A DNA stretch of 64,000 nt from Anaeramoeba flamelloides (taxonomy: Eukaryota; Metamonada; Anaeramoebidae), in NCBI GenBank assembly GCA_027625915.1, contig JANTQA010000016.1:4035001-4099000 (forward strand). The letters are read 5' to 3'. Every line of letters starts with the position of its first letter. Position 1 is the stretch's first letter. The notes under the pieces are model-generated. The model made no database searches. It saw only the letters and a program-made list of their open reading frames with translations, and was not told where the DNA came from. The translations under genes were made by a program, and so were the position numbers. This document shows positions 1-17,104 of the stretch, one piece after another.

Positions 1-5162
<5,162 letters not shown>

Positions 5163-8100
5163 TTGAAAATGTTTTTCAACAAAGAAAAAAAAAGAAACAA
5201 AAAAAAATGAGTCTTATTTCTTATTTCCAATAACAATTTTTTCTCAAATCGTCCCTAAATTTATTCAACATCCCACTTTTCTCTCTACTTTTATCTTCAG
5301 AATCCATGAGGTTTCTATGTTTACAAATAGTTTTTGAAAAATAGAAGTGATTTAGAGATTGGTTAGTTTTTAGAGGGAAAATTTTCCCAATTGAAAAAAA
5401 AGTTCAAATTTAAATAATAGAAAAGTAACAGTTTACTTTTAATCAAAACAAGATCATATATTTTAATTTTTTCAAACAAATTTACTCAGTGGTATACTAA
5501 TAATCAATGAAAAAATAAAATCTAACATATGACAGTTTTATTACATCAAAAATAGAGTAAAAAATTTCATAAAAATACTTAAAATATTAAGACGTCATGT
5601 TTTACAGAAGTGTATTGAGTTTTTGGGTGAAAGTATTAAATATAAAATTGTACTCAGAATACAGACCAATATATATCTTTCATAGGGTATCCTTAATTAC
5701 CTAATTGTCTTTGAAATAAAATTTGCTATTTGAATTGCTATAAAACATTCTAAGGCGATGAATGTATAAACATTTATCTTAGAAAGAGAATTTTTTAATT
5801 AACAATTCTAAAGGTACAAACATGAAAAAAATAGATCATGTGGAGAAAAATTTCCACATTTGAAAATTTTTTTTGGCTCTATGATTTTATTATTTTGAAA
5901 TCATAGTTTTTTCAAAATAAAAAATTATTTTGTTTTTCAAAAGTTTCATAAAACATCAAAAATTTCATAATTTTAATGATTCATAACACTATTCTTCACT
6001 GGAAAAAATATTTGGCATTATTTCATTGTAGATGGAACTTCATTTTTCTCAAAATAATTTAATTTTTTCATAAGATGTTTTTATTTTACATGAAAATTTT
6101 TATTTTTTTATTCTTTTTCATTCAAAAAATAACAGTGTATCTTTTTGGTTCATAATTAATTTTTGATAAAAATATATTTTAAAAGTTCAAGTAATATATT
6201 ATTTTTTTTTTTTGGGTTATTTGATTTTTTCAATCAAAAAAAGTGTAATTTTGCAAAACCCGTTTTTGTTACAAATTACCTCTTGAGTCTTGAACAAATC
6301 AAAGTGAAGTAACTTAACTCTTACCCGAAGCTTTTTACTTATCTTGGGTAGGGGGTATATGAAACCTCTAAATACAAGTTAAGTGAAAATATGTGAAAAA
6401 TGCAATTTTTTTTCAAAAAGGGGTAAGTTGGCCTTCTTATATTGAAACAACATTATATTCTCAATTATTTATCACTTGACCAATCACGGATAAAAATAAT
6501 TGTACATTTAGCTGTTTTTAGTCAAAAAATTGCCAAAAAAATATTAAATTTCGTAAACCATGTTACAATTTCATTGAAATACTCAAATTGTTAATATTGA
6601 ATTTATTTTTTTTTATATGTAACTTTTAGGTAAAATTTTTGAGTTAGTAAAGGTTCAGTTAGGTTTTGTACTTTTATTTGGGAAACAGAAAAAAAATTCT
6701 TAAAAAAACAAAATATAAAAATAAACGAAAAAAGTAAAAAGAAATATTTCTTTAAAAAAAAAGAATTCAAAATAATTTTTTATAAACTAAAAGTCATAAA
6801 GTTAATTTTTAATAACAAGAACCAAAAAAATATGATTTTGATTTTGATTCTTGTTATTTTTAGTTTGATTTTTTTTTTTTTTTCAATGGATATATTATTA
6901 CGACTATATTAGTTTCATCAACTCTCCCTTTTTTAAGGGATACCTCAATTAAAAAAAAAAAAAAATAACTTGCAAATTATATAAATGATTAAATATAATT
7001 GGAAAATCTTTGAATTAAAAAAAAAGTAAAAAAGTGATTAACATAATTTCTAACTTACTTTAAATATTTTTTTCCAGAAACTGGTTATTGCTTTTAAAAG
7101 TTTGATACATTTTACATATTTTTTAAAAGCATCAGAATTCAAATCATATTACTCGATTACTTCAAATAAATGTGTGTTTTCTTGAAGAATTAAGAGAAAA
7201 ATCTTTTTTCCTGTAAAGGAAGTATCCAAAAACTATTGAAAAAATAAAAACAACTCAGTTTTGAAATAACTTAGTATAAAAAATCAACCCAATTTCTAAA
7301 AAAATACAATAATTATTTTAAACAAAAAAAAATATAATTTCATTTATTCAAAGAACATTTTGAATAATTTTTTTTTTCAATTTATTTTAAAGGAAAATAT
7401 AATAAATAAAACCAAACAATTAAATTAAAAATCATCACAAAATACTTTTTTAAACCTTTAAAAAAATCAACATATAATCTGAAGAAATACTTTTGAATTT
7501 GAGTATTTCTAATCTTCAATTATTAACACATTCTTGAATATATCAGTGTGTTTATACTAACTAAAATAAAAAAAAAAATAACAATAAGTTTAACAGTATT
7601 TCTCAAATTTTTTAATTTATTTTCAAACAAAAAAAATATAATCAAATTATTAATTTAATAAAAAAATAATGAAAATTATCAAAATCTGTTTTTAATACTG
7701 GTATTTCCTTGTTTATACCATCTTAATATTGAAAAAAAAATATTTATTAATCTTTTAATTTTGGGTGAATTTGTATATAATTGAAAATAAAATAAATAAT
7801 CAAGATTTTTTCTTATCTTCAAGTGTTCAATATTTGAAATATTTTGAATATATTTTTATAATAAGATTAAAAATTCAAGCTTAGTTGTTCATACAGACTC
7901 ACAGAAATAACTAAAAGTGATATTTCTTCAAAATAACTATATATATATATATATTACTTATTTTATTATGTTTAAATCCAAAAATTCAAGCTAAAAAGGA
8001 TAGGATCTTTTCACTGAAAATTGAATTGTGAAAAATGAACTTGTTACAAAATGAGAACTCATTTCTCAAAAATTAATAAATGAGTTTATTTATCCGGGTT

Positions 8101-8690
8101 AATTATATCTTTGTGTAAATAAATTTACCTATTACTTTTGGGGACAATAAATGTATAAGAGTTACTCATTCCTTGAATTGTATTGGATATGAATATTTTT
8201 GAAAATATTTTGTTAAAAAAAAGAAATATTGTCCAAATATGAAATTTATTTTTTTTTAATTTTCCAATAAATCTCTTAAAATACAGATAATGAATACAAA
8301 AAAAAGAAATTTATTGTTTTTTTATTTATTTTTTGCAAAAAAATTAGTTTATTTTAATTAGAATTTTGATTTTTCGGAATTTTAAAGACGATTATTTATA
8401 TTCTTAATAGTAATAAATATTTTTAAAAAAACCCTAAAGGCAATAAAGATAAATTATTACTATTTTACAAAAAAACATTTTTTTTTTTTTTATTATTGTA
8501 GTTTTTTTTTGTCATTTAAAAAAAAAGTAAAAAAAAACTCAAAATTCACTTTTTATGTTCTAAGAGTGATTTAATGAACTTTTTTTGTTTTATTTTGTTT
8601 TTTTCTTATTATTATATGCTTTAAATTATGGAATAAATACATATTTGTCTAGTTAACATCATACATATATAAATATGCATACATACATAC
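5163..8690. other. Intergenic, AT-rich, no gene recognised
   Basis: Holds the 5' flank of the Ste20 kinase gene and the 3' flank of the ArfGAP gene. Homopolymer A/T runs and short open frames without protein character fill it. One less AT-rich patch at about 6285-6400 contains paired segments (ACTTAACT with AGTTAAGT, ACCC with GGGT) and could be structured, but I could not match it to an RNA family. An (AT)n run lies at about 7938-7955. Confidence 0.5.
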
Positions 8691-8691
8691 A

Positions 8692-8696
<5 letters not shown>

Positions 8697-8771
<75 letters not shown>
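8697..8771. repeat. Compound (TA)n-(TG)n microsatellite
   Basis: About 12 TA units run directly into about 25 TG units, ending at a TGCG interruption. It lies about 80 bp beyond the stop codon of the ArfGAP gene, so it is in or just after the 3' untranslated region. Open frames of His-Thr or Tyr-Ile across it are artefacts of the repeat. Confidence 0.95.
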
Positions 8772-8774
<3 letters not shown>

Positions 8775-8849
8775 TCTATATACCACCAACCTTTCTTTTC
8801 CTCTTTCTTCAAATGAAAGAATAATAATATGATATCTCAAATTAACCCT

Positions 8850-9383
8850 TTAATTAAAAAAATTAAAAGCGGAATTATTCACGTGGTACTTTGATTGTTT
8901 GTTATTTGGAATTGATTTTCTGTTATTTGTTTGCTTTTGTACAAAAGAGGAAAGTTGTTGATGTGTGTTCCAATTCATATTTGTATTGGAATTATTTTGC
9001 CTTGAATTTCCACCTGAGTTTCTGTTGACTTGATATAAATTATTTGTTTGTGAATTCATTTGATTTGAAAAATATTTGTTTTGGGTATTTATATTATTTC
9101 GGTTATAAGTTTTATTGGGAATAGAATTAAATCCAAAATTAAAATTGTTGTTATTACTACAGTTACTGTTGTTGTTACTGTTATTGTTTTTGTTTGATTT
9201 TCCATACATTGACATTATATAATTTTTATTTAATTCTCCCTTTTTCGTTTGTTTATTTGTTGAACTATTTTGACCAATTTCTAAAGAAAATAAATCTTGG
9301 GATATTTGATTAATATTTTGTGTTGAATCAGTTTGAATATTTGTAAAATCACTGTTGCTGTTATTATTATGGTTATTATCATG

Positions 9384-9422
<39 letters not shown>

Positions 9423-12400
9423 TGATTGGTTTGAATTGGTTGAAAAATCAATTAATTGATCAAATCCCGTTTGTTCTTGAAGTTGTGTGTTTAATTTTGT
9501 TTGTTGATCATTTTGGGTTAGATTCTCGTTTTGGTTATGGCTTTTTATTTTTATTTGTATCTGCTGCTGATTATTTTTTGGAATAAAATCTGTTTGTTCA
9601 TCAAAAGATAGTAAATCGTTATCTTCTTTTTTACTGTTGTTTGTTTCTGTAGAGATTGAAGAAAAAATATCATTATTCATTAATGACTCACTATTTTCTT
9701 GTTTTTTAGTTTCAATGTTTATGTTAATTAAATTTGCAGAATTATTGAATTGGCTCTGTTTGCATTATAGAAATGGAATATGTATTGTTGTTAAAAAAAT
9801 ATTTTAGAAAGAAAAAGAGAATAAATCAAAGATCAAAAAAAATATATCTATATATTAAGAAAATCTTGCTCAAATAATAATTAAGGTTACATACTCAAAC
9901 ATTTTAATAAAATAAATTATCGCTATAAAAAAAAAATAATAATAAAAAAAATTAATTTAAATTTAACGACTACGTTGGCAATTCAAATCCAACGTATTGT
10001 GTATTTTAATCAGGATTTGGTGGTTGTTAAATCGCACAAATTTTTATTCAGTCGGGTCTAAATAAGAAGGAAAACATATCATATTTTTATCAAAAATATC
10101 CAGAATCATATCTTGAAATGGAAAAGAAGGTTGTGAAAAAACAGTTTTTTGAGAAAATTTCACTTGAAAACAATTTTTAAAACCCTTACTTATTGTAGGC
10201 TATTTTCTATAATTTTTTTTTTTTGATTGTGAGTTGAGTTGGTAGGGTTTTAAAAATTGTTTTCTAATAACAAATAAGGAGAAAGGTAAAAATTTTGGAT
10301 GAATATGCCTTTTTTATTTTAAAACAAAGAGATTTTTGAATAATTGCACGGTAATTGGTTTGGTATTGTATTAAATCAACTAAAATTCCCATGCCAAAAA
10401 TAGAAAGATCATTTTTTCTCAACCAACACAATATTTTTTTTATAAATAAAAAAAAACTGACTAATTTTTGCAAATTTAATTTCCAAAAAATCCTTTAATT
10501 AAAAATTCTTCAAATTCTTTTCCACAAAACTCCGACCCAATTTCTCTTGATACAACAAATTGTGTTTTGAGAGAAACGATCCAATCAAAAAAAATTTTAT
10601 CAAAAAAGCATTAAAAATGTCAAGTACGTTTGCATGAATTATGTTGTCCCACAAACAATTCAAGGAGACACTCTCCTCTTAGTCATGGCTGGGAGATTTA
10701 ATTCAAGGGAAAACAAAAAGAACCAAAAAAAAAAAATCAAAGAAAAAATCACAAACCCTTGGTAATAATTCATACACCCGTTCCAGCCCAACTGTGAAAA
10801 TTTATCATACCCTGAAATTGATTTTCTATACTGAAATTTTAATTTTGTATAACAAACAATACATCCGTTCCAGCCCAACTGTGAAATTTTATAATACAAG
10901 ATTAAAAATAAGTTATCCATTTTTTTGTTTTCCGAATTGACAAACAAATTTAAAAAAAAACTTGTAGGAACATAGATCTTCAATTTCCAAAATTGTTAAA
11001 ATCTCAGGCTATTACAATTTAAAAAAAAAGTTCGAAAAATACTTTCAAGTTTCCGATTTTTGTGATTTCTGTGATTTCTGCGATTTCTGTTATTTCTGTG
11101 ATTTCTGTGGTTTCTTTTCTTGAGAAAATTTAATTTTTATCTTGGTTTTTACAAAAAAAAATAACTCAAATGAATTAAGAGAAGTTACAATTTTTATTAT
11201 ATGATAGAATGTGAATTTTCTATCTCAAAAAATACAATTTTATAATAGACAACCAATTTCTATGTCTTATCAATTTTCGCTGTATGGCTGGAACGGTTGT
11301 ATGGTTTGTGAAGATAATGTAACAATTCAAAGTAACTCAATGATTTTTGATCATAGGTAATATGATCATTTAGATTTAAAGTTGTTTATTGGGGGTGTTT
11401 TTAATGTTAAAAAACCGTGATTATTTTTTTTTTTTCATTTTCATGTTCCCTCAACAAGGTGTTCCAGTTCACGTATCTCAAAATTTCTTGTTCATTTTCC
11501 ATTTAAAAAAATGTCATAAAATGATTTTTTGATCCAAATTGGAGAATATTTTAAAGATCATTCTTTCATAATGTAAATGAGATTGGAACATATTGGGTTG
11601 AGAAAAATTGATCAATTGCAAACGTAGTCCTTAAAATGGTTAGAAAATATTTTGAATTCAAAATTAAGCAAGTGGTATTTAAAAAAAAATGAAAATTTGT
11701 TGAAATTCCTATTTTTTTTTTTTTTGTAATTTGTTATTATATTTACGAAATGAATAAGTGAAACTCATCATAAAAAATTTCCTAATTATAAGTCTATTTT
11801 CTTATATTCGAAAATTCACATATTTTCAATATAAAATAAAAAAAAGTAACTTGTTATTTTTATTAAAAATTAAGTTAATTCTTGAATATTGTGTAAACTT
11901 ATTTTGAAGTTTTATGTTGGAAAGTATTGATTTAGAAAGAAAATTTTTATTTTGGTTATACTTTTTAATTATTAACATTTCAATTATAATACCAGCAAAT
12001 AAAATTAATTTAGAAAAAGATTAATAAAAAAACCTAAATTTGATAAAAGTTTAATTAACTATTATCAATAAAAATTTAGATCTATTTCGAAAAAATTTAT
12101 GATTGTTTCAAGTTTTAAAAAAGTAATTTTCTTATTTTTCAAAATATTGAATAAAAAAAAATCCAAATTATGAAAAGTATTTTGTAAAAAAATATATAGA
12201 CTTGATCACAAAAATCATTATAACAATTCAAAAGATATTTGAAATAAAATAAAAAAAAAAATCGTTAGAGTATAGCAAGGTTTTAAAAGGAAAATATTAA
12301 ATTCAGAAAACCTACCTTTTTAATTGGGTGTTGTCTAGATCTACCTAATTTCGGCTCAGACGCACTTTTTCTAATTATCTTTACATGTCTTCGAAAATGA

Positions 12401-15400
12401 TTAGATTTATTTTTCTTTGAAAATTCTTCATTCCGGGATTTGGATCTTGTCAGATTTCTTGCATCTAAGTAATAAAAAACATGGAAAAATGTTTGTAATT
12501 GATATTAATAGTAAATATTCAAAAATGAAATTTTTAATAAATAATAGCAAGTCAAAAATGAAAATTAAAAGTTTTTTTATGTGAATAAATTGAATTAATG
12601 CAATTGCTTTTCAAAGTGGCAGTTTTTAAATTTTAAAAATAATATTAAAAGCTTAGCATTAATAATCAATTTTAAAAAGTGATTGTGTAAAATTAGGAAA
12701 TGGGAAAAAAATAAAGAGAATTTTTTAATTGATAAGTCATTTGTTTGTTTTTTTTTTTTTGAGACAATTGAAAAAAATTAGATGTTTTCAAGAAACACAA
12801 GAAAAGTAATCGTTTCTTAGATAAATCTTGGTATTCAAGTGGACCTATTATTTATCAAGGGGAGTTTAAATCTAGGTAATGTTTGATATCTGAGAAGAAA
12901 AAAAAAAGAAGAAATATGTAGCTATATTCCAAAACCTTTTTGAAACCACCCATTCAATGCAGTGTGTAGATTTTTGATAGGTTAGCAATTGATAATTTTA
13001 TTTTTTTGGTTTATTTTTTATTTTAAAAAGGCTATATGTCCCTACGGCCCAAAAAAACACTAAAAAAGAAAAAGTGATCAAATACTTTCCATTAATACAA
13101 TTAAAAAATCTAAATGAAAAAATAAAAATAAATAAAGTTTCAATTTAACTTTTTCTTGAAAACATGTTTTGCCAAAATCATTGAATTCACACTTGAAATT
13201 ATGTTTATTTTTCGATACACTCTCTTGATTTAACTCATTTACAAAAACAAATTCTAAATTATGGGGAATTTTCTTTTCACAAAAGGCACTAATTTGGTCT
13301 TCAAATGTTTTTTTTAGTTTTAAATGGTAAAATTAAAAAAAAGTTCAACTAAAAAGATAAACTCTCTGGAAAAGTATTCTAATTTAATATATTAACTTAT
13401 TCTTTGATTTCAAGCTTTTCTCAACCCCAATTTTTCAAAAAAAAATAAAAAAGTGCATAGTAATTTCAAAAAATATTTTCAATATTCAAAAGTTGTGAAT
13501 GTTTTTATTCTAAAAAAAATTATCACAGTGTTTAATGGAATTAAGTTATGAACTTAATTTTGAAAAATATTAATCAGAAAAAAATAGTGCTTAATTTTAT
13601 TAAGGATATATATAGCCCATGGTAAAAATGTTTTTTTTTTCTTTAACCTTTCTTTCTCAATTTTTATTATTATTATTATTTTAAGAAATGTTTTAATAAA
13701 AACAAATTATTAATGTAATTTTCCTATTTATAAAGGAATAAAATTTATCCTGATTTACAAGAAATCTGTTTTATCATAAAAAAAAAAAAAAACAATACTT
13801 CAGAAAATTTTGAATATTACTTTTTTTTTTTCAAATATAATTGGTTTCGACCTGTAGTTATTTTGCTTAGATATAAAATTGGATATTTTTTAATTACTGT
13901 TGAATTCAAATTGAAATTTTTTTTTAATTTTATCTCATAAGTTAAATAACGAAGAGTTAAGATTAATAAGTGACAATTTTTGTTTTTAATTTATTTGTAA
14001 AGGTCTTTATAAATTTTTCTACTCTGATTGTGATGAAAAGAATATTTTGAGATATTAAAATAAAAAAAAAATGTATTTATTATAGTAAGTTTCACTTTTA
14101 AGGCACAAACCTTTAAGGAAAATTAAGGCACACAAAAAAATTACAATTTAAAGTACAAAATTTGGATTCTAGTAAAATATTTTGTGAAAAAAAAATTCAA
14201 AAAAATGTCTTGAAATTTGAGATTTTTTTGTGCCTTAATTTTTGTTGAAAGTTTGTGAAATAAAAGTGAAAATGACTGTAATTGGAAAAGATAGAAGATA
14301 TAAAACATTAAAGAAAAATCTACAAACAAAGTTAAAAGGTGAAAACCTACTAATAATATTGTGTAATTTTAAAAACCAAATTTTATTTTTTTTTCCTTTT
14401 TTTCCTTACTGAAATTTTATTTATATTGAGAAGAAGAATTACAAAGGAAAAAGATCAAGCTGTTGCTTTTTTAATACTGAGATACTGAAATACAAAAATA
14501 TGGGTAACTTGAAAATAAAAAAGCAAAAGCAAAGGCTAAAAATGATCAAAGGTTTAAAGCAAATAAGATCAAAAAAGAAAAAAAGAAATTACAATAATTA
14601 AACAACTGGCTACTCAAATGAACATTCATGATCAATTATCAAATTAAGTTAAATTAACCAAAAATAGTGTGACTGTGATTTTGAGTGTTCTTTATTAAAT
14701 GGTTGATTTTATTTTTTTTTTGATTTTTTACCAATAGTTTCTTATAAACCCTTTTTTCTTTTTTAAATTTCTTTTTTTTTTTCACTTTATTTGTGTCAAT
14801 ATTTTATTTTTTGATTTCTAAACCATAAAAATAATTTGGGCATGTTCTTCTCCATGAAGAATAACGAAATATATGATTTCACACTTCAATTACGGTTGAA
14901 ATAAATTTAAATAAAAAGAACATCTAGTGTGTAATTTATCCTTCTTCAATAATAAAAAAAAAATTATTATTTTTTAAAAAAAGTGAACTTTATTCAGAGA
15001 ATAAACGTCAAAAAATAAATCATTAGATATGCCTAATTTCAAAATTAGTTAGCATAGTAATTATTTAATGTGGGTGTCAAAAAATTATTAAAGAAACCTC
15101 TCTAGAACCAAGAATGTGATATTTTTCGAAATTAAAGAAATTTTTCTAAAAAAACTTCATGTTATTTTTTATTACTCAAAATTATTTTTTAATTGTGGAA
15201 ATCCCAGGTTTTTTTAAGTAAAATTTTCTAGAATCACAGGGATCACAGGGATCGCAGAAATCACAGAAATCACAGAAACGTGAAATAATTTTTAAGGGTA
15301 ATATTGAAAATTAATGTTAAAAAAAAAAGATAATTTTCAAGAAAGAAAAATTGGTTTCAATTGTAGATCATTCTCATTTTTCGCCTTTAACACGTTTAAA

Positions 15401-17104
15401 TAACTGTGCTTTTTTAAAGGGGTTTCATTTTGATTCACATTGGTAAACTAGAGTGATTGGGATATCCATTGTCAAGTATTAATCGTATGACAAGTAGATT
15501 ACAATAAAACTGAATTGAAAAATCAATAATTATTTTTTTTTTTTTAAGAAGCCGAATTACCATTAAAAAAAAAAAAAAAAAAACAACTTTGAAAAAAATT
15601 AATTGATTAATTTGTTTATTCTTGTTATGTTAAGATTAGGTAGATAAAAATTAATGAATTTTTGAGAAATAGTTAATGTGGCATTAAAGTTGAAAAGAGT
15701 CTATATAAAAGTTATTTATTGAATCACTGGGGTTTGAATAATAACAGAAAAAAAAAATTCACTTCATTTTCCATTTTTGTTTCTGGAATATTTTCCATTC
15801 CAAGGAATAGGTTATAATTTGCGATCTCAGTTTGTTTATTTGAATTGTGATTTTTTATGATATATTTAGGTGAATTAAGAATCCTAAACGAAAGGAATAT
15901 TTCAGAAATTTCAAAAAGAAATAGATTGGGATTTGTGCTCTCTATTTATTTGTTTGGTAGATTTTTTATTGTACACATTGATATATATTGTGTTCGTTTG
16001 TTGAACTAAGAATCCAAAATGAAAAAAAAATTTCAGAATTGAAAAAAGAAAATCAGCTGAAATTTGATCCCATTTAAATTTCAAATACCAAGATTAAAAA
16101 CAACCAACCGTTTTGGTTCTCGAAAAATGTTTCTCGAAATTAGTCATTGAATTCACCATTTCTGAAGATCTTGAATAAATTTTTTTATAGAAAGTCAAGA
16201 AATAAAAAGTTTTATTTGGATAAATTATTTTTTTTTCTCAAAATTTTTCATTTGATGATTGAAATGAAACTAAATGTTGATTTTTCCTCAAATTTAAATT
16301 TACAGTCTCATTTTTTTTTTTTTTTCAGAAAAAAACTGTCGTCGTGGAATAAATATCGTAACTAACTTTTTGTTAGCTTTGTGGAGTTTCGTAAGATCAG
16401 CAAAACTTCTTTTTTCAAAAAGGACACAAAGAATAAAAAAAGAAAATACTAACGATTTGGTGATCTAACATGTTTGTTTAGAGACTTTGGTTTGAGCGGA
16501 GGATTATTTTTGGTGCTTGTTTTTTGAGATTTTGGCTGACTGCTATAATATAAACGGGATTGATATTTGTCTTTAATAAATTGACTAATGGCAAATTTAT
16601 TCGAAGCTCTTGGTCTTACAAACCCTTTGGGAAGCTTGGACTCCCAGTAACTATTTCCTATTGCATTACCAACTTGACACATAGTTTTGACTTGGCTGAT
16701 AGTCCACGAATCAAGGGTTGTGCTTCTCACTTGTGTGATATGTGTTCCTATTGATCTGTGAACACCTGCACAATTAATACAAATAAACAAACCCAAATTT
16801 ACAGATGCCCATGTTGGTCCTAATTTGTTTGAGAAAAGAAAAAAAAAAAGTCGAAAAATAAAAATAAAAGATCGAAACAAAAAATAAAGAAGAAGAGAAA
16901 ACACCAAAAAAGTGTTAGGGTCAGTTTGAATTTGGAATACTTCAAGGTCTTTTCGATCAGACTATAAAAAGTTTTTTAAATAAAAAGTTTATTGGGGTTT
17001 GTACCTGAGCAACCACAATCTGCACAGACTTGATTTGAAGGAACTTGAAGAAGGTTTTGTAAAATTTTCATATGTTTTCCTTGTGAAAGCTTTTTGTTGG
17101 TCAT
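8850..17104 (-). CDS. SMAP/Age2-type ArfGAP with Asn-rich, clathrin-box tail
   Basis: GTPase-activating protein for Arf GTPases, expected at endosomes or trans-Golgi. Exon model: 17104-17005, 16819-16454, 12464-12316, 9755-8850, 1,521 nt in frame (506 residues). The ArfGAP zinc finger is complete: CADC-x16-CINC across the first splice, then GVHRSIGTHITQVRS with the arginine finger (R of HRS), LDSW and NSYWE. After about residue 155 the protein is basic, then Asn/Gln-rich. The last exon contains clathrin-box-like LLSFD and LFSLE, and IMSMYG, which resembles the I-x-S-L-Y-G box I recall from SMAP-type proteins; these support joining it to the ArfGAP exons. The second donor (GTTAGT at 16453) competes with a stop three bases on, so a short product ending at 16449 is the alternative. 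Start: ATG at 17104. Confidence 0.65.
10264..10620 (-). mobile_element. Fossil integrase fragment (LTR-retroelement-like), broken
   Basis: On the minus strand, about 10493-10600 translates to a piece resembling the DDE integrase core of Ty3/gypsy-type or related elements (IGSEFCGKEFEEFL, like the conserved GxEF..xxF stretch around the second catalytic Asp). A further open stretch at 10264-10473 may be downstream of it. Only a few hundred bases are recognisable, no long terminal repeats were found, and the piece is clearly broken and old. It lies within an ArfGAP intron. Confidence 0.35.
10771..11305. repeat. Repeated GTTCCAGCC module, two direct and one inverted copy
   Basis: Copies at about 10773-10800 and 10859-10888 share CCGTTCCAGCCCAACTGTGA; an inverted copy with ACCGTTCCAGCCATAC lies at 11280-11303. 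The modules are more GC-rich than anything around them. They could be arms of an old element containing the neighbouring fossil integrase piece. Confidence 0.5.
11054..11115. repeat. 10-bp tandem repeat GATTTCTGTG
   Basis: About six copies of GATTTCTGTG with single-base changes. An inverted counterpart (CACAGAAATC) occurs at 15232-15280, and the flanks of both contain GAAAATTT in the matching orientation, so the two may be related copies of one small element. Confidence 0.75.
14083..14278. mobile_element. MITE, family G (TA-flanked, GGCACAAAC ends)
   Basis: TA|TAGTAAGTTTCACTTTTA at the left and ...AAGTGAAAATGACTG|TA at the right, followed inward by GGCACAAAC/GTTTGTG. It is 196 bp with inverted repeats of about 70 bp and a short AT-rich middle. 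Its ends match the MITE at 59353-59539 inside the large transposon, and degenerate copies near 43.8 and 44.8 kb. No coding capacity. Confidence 0.75.
15232..15280. repeat. 10-bp tandem repeat CACAGAAATC, inverted copy
   Basis: Five units alternating CACAGGGATC and CACAGAAATC; reverse complement of the array at 11054-11115. Confidence 0.75.

Larger units (their letters stand above)
9756..12315 (-). other. Third intron of the ArfGAP gene, repeat-filled
   Basis: A 2.56-kb gap between exon 12464-12316 (ends ...HPIKK, donor GTAGGT) and exon 9755-8850 (acceptor ACAG), both phase 0. It holds a small hairpin (about 9960-10045), an inverted repeat GAAAACAATTTTTAAAACCC paired with its complement at 10163-10264, a possible fossil integrase fragment, and a repeated GTTCCAGCC module. 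No other exon is evident. Confidence 0.5.
12465..16453 (-). other. Second intron of the ArfGAP gene, 4.0 kb
   Basis: Runs from donor GTTAGT at 16453 to an AG acceptor at 12466-12465; exon phases match (one base before, two after). It contains a 196-bp MITE, an inverted copy of the 10-bp tandem repeat, and a diverged direct duplication of about 130 bp at about 15800-16060. If the gene really stops at 16449, this would instead be intergenic DNA. Confidence 0.5.

Noticed and set aside
8621-8840. Two minus-strand frames with His-Thr and Tyr-Ile runs
   Set aside because: They are translations of the (TA)n-(TG)n microsatellite.
9960-10045. tRNA-like T-arm (GGCAATTCAAATCC)
   Set aside because: The stem spacing is wrong and no acceptor or anticodon arms pair; the stretch is a simple inverted repeat.
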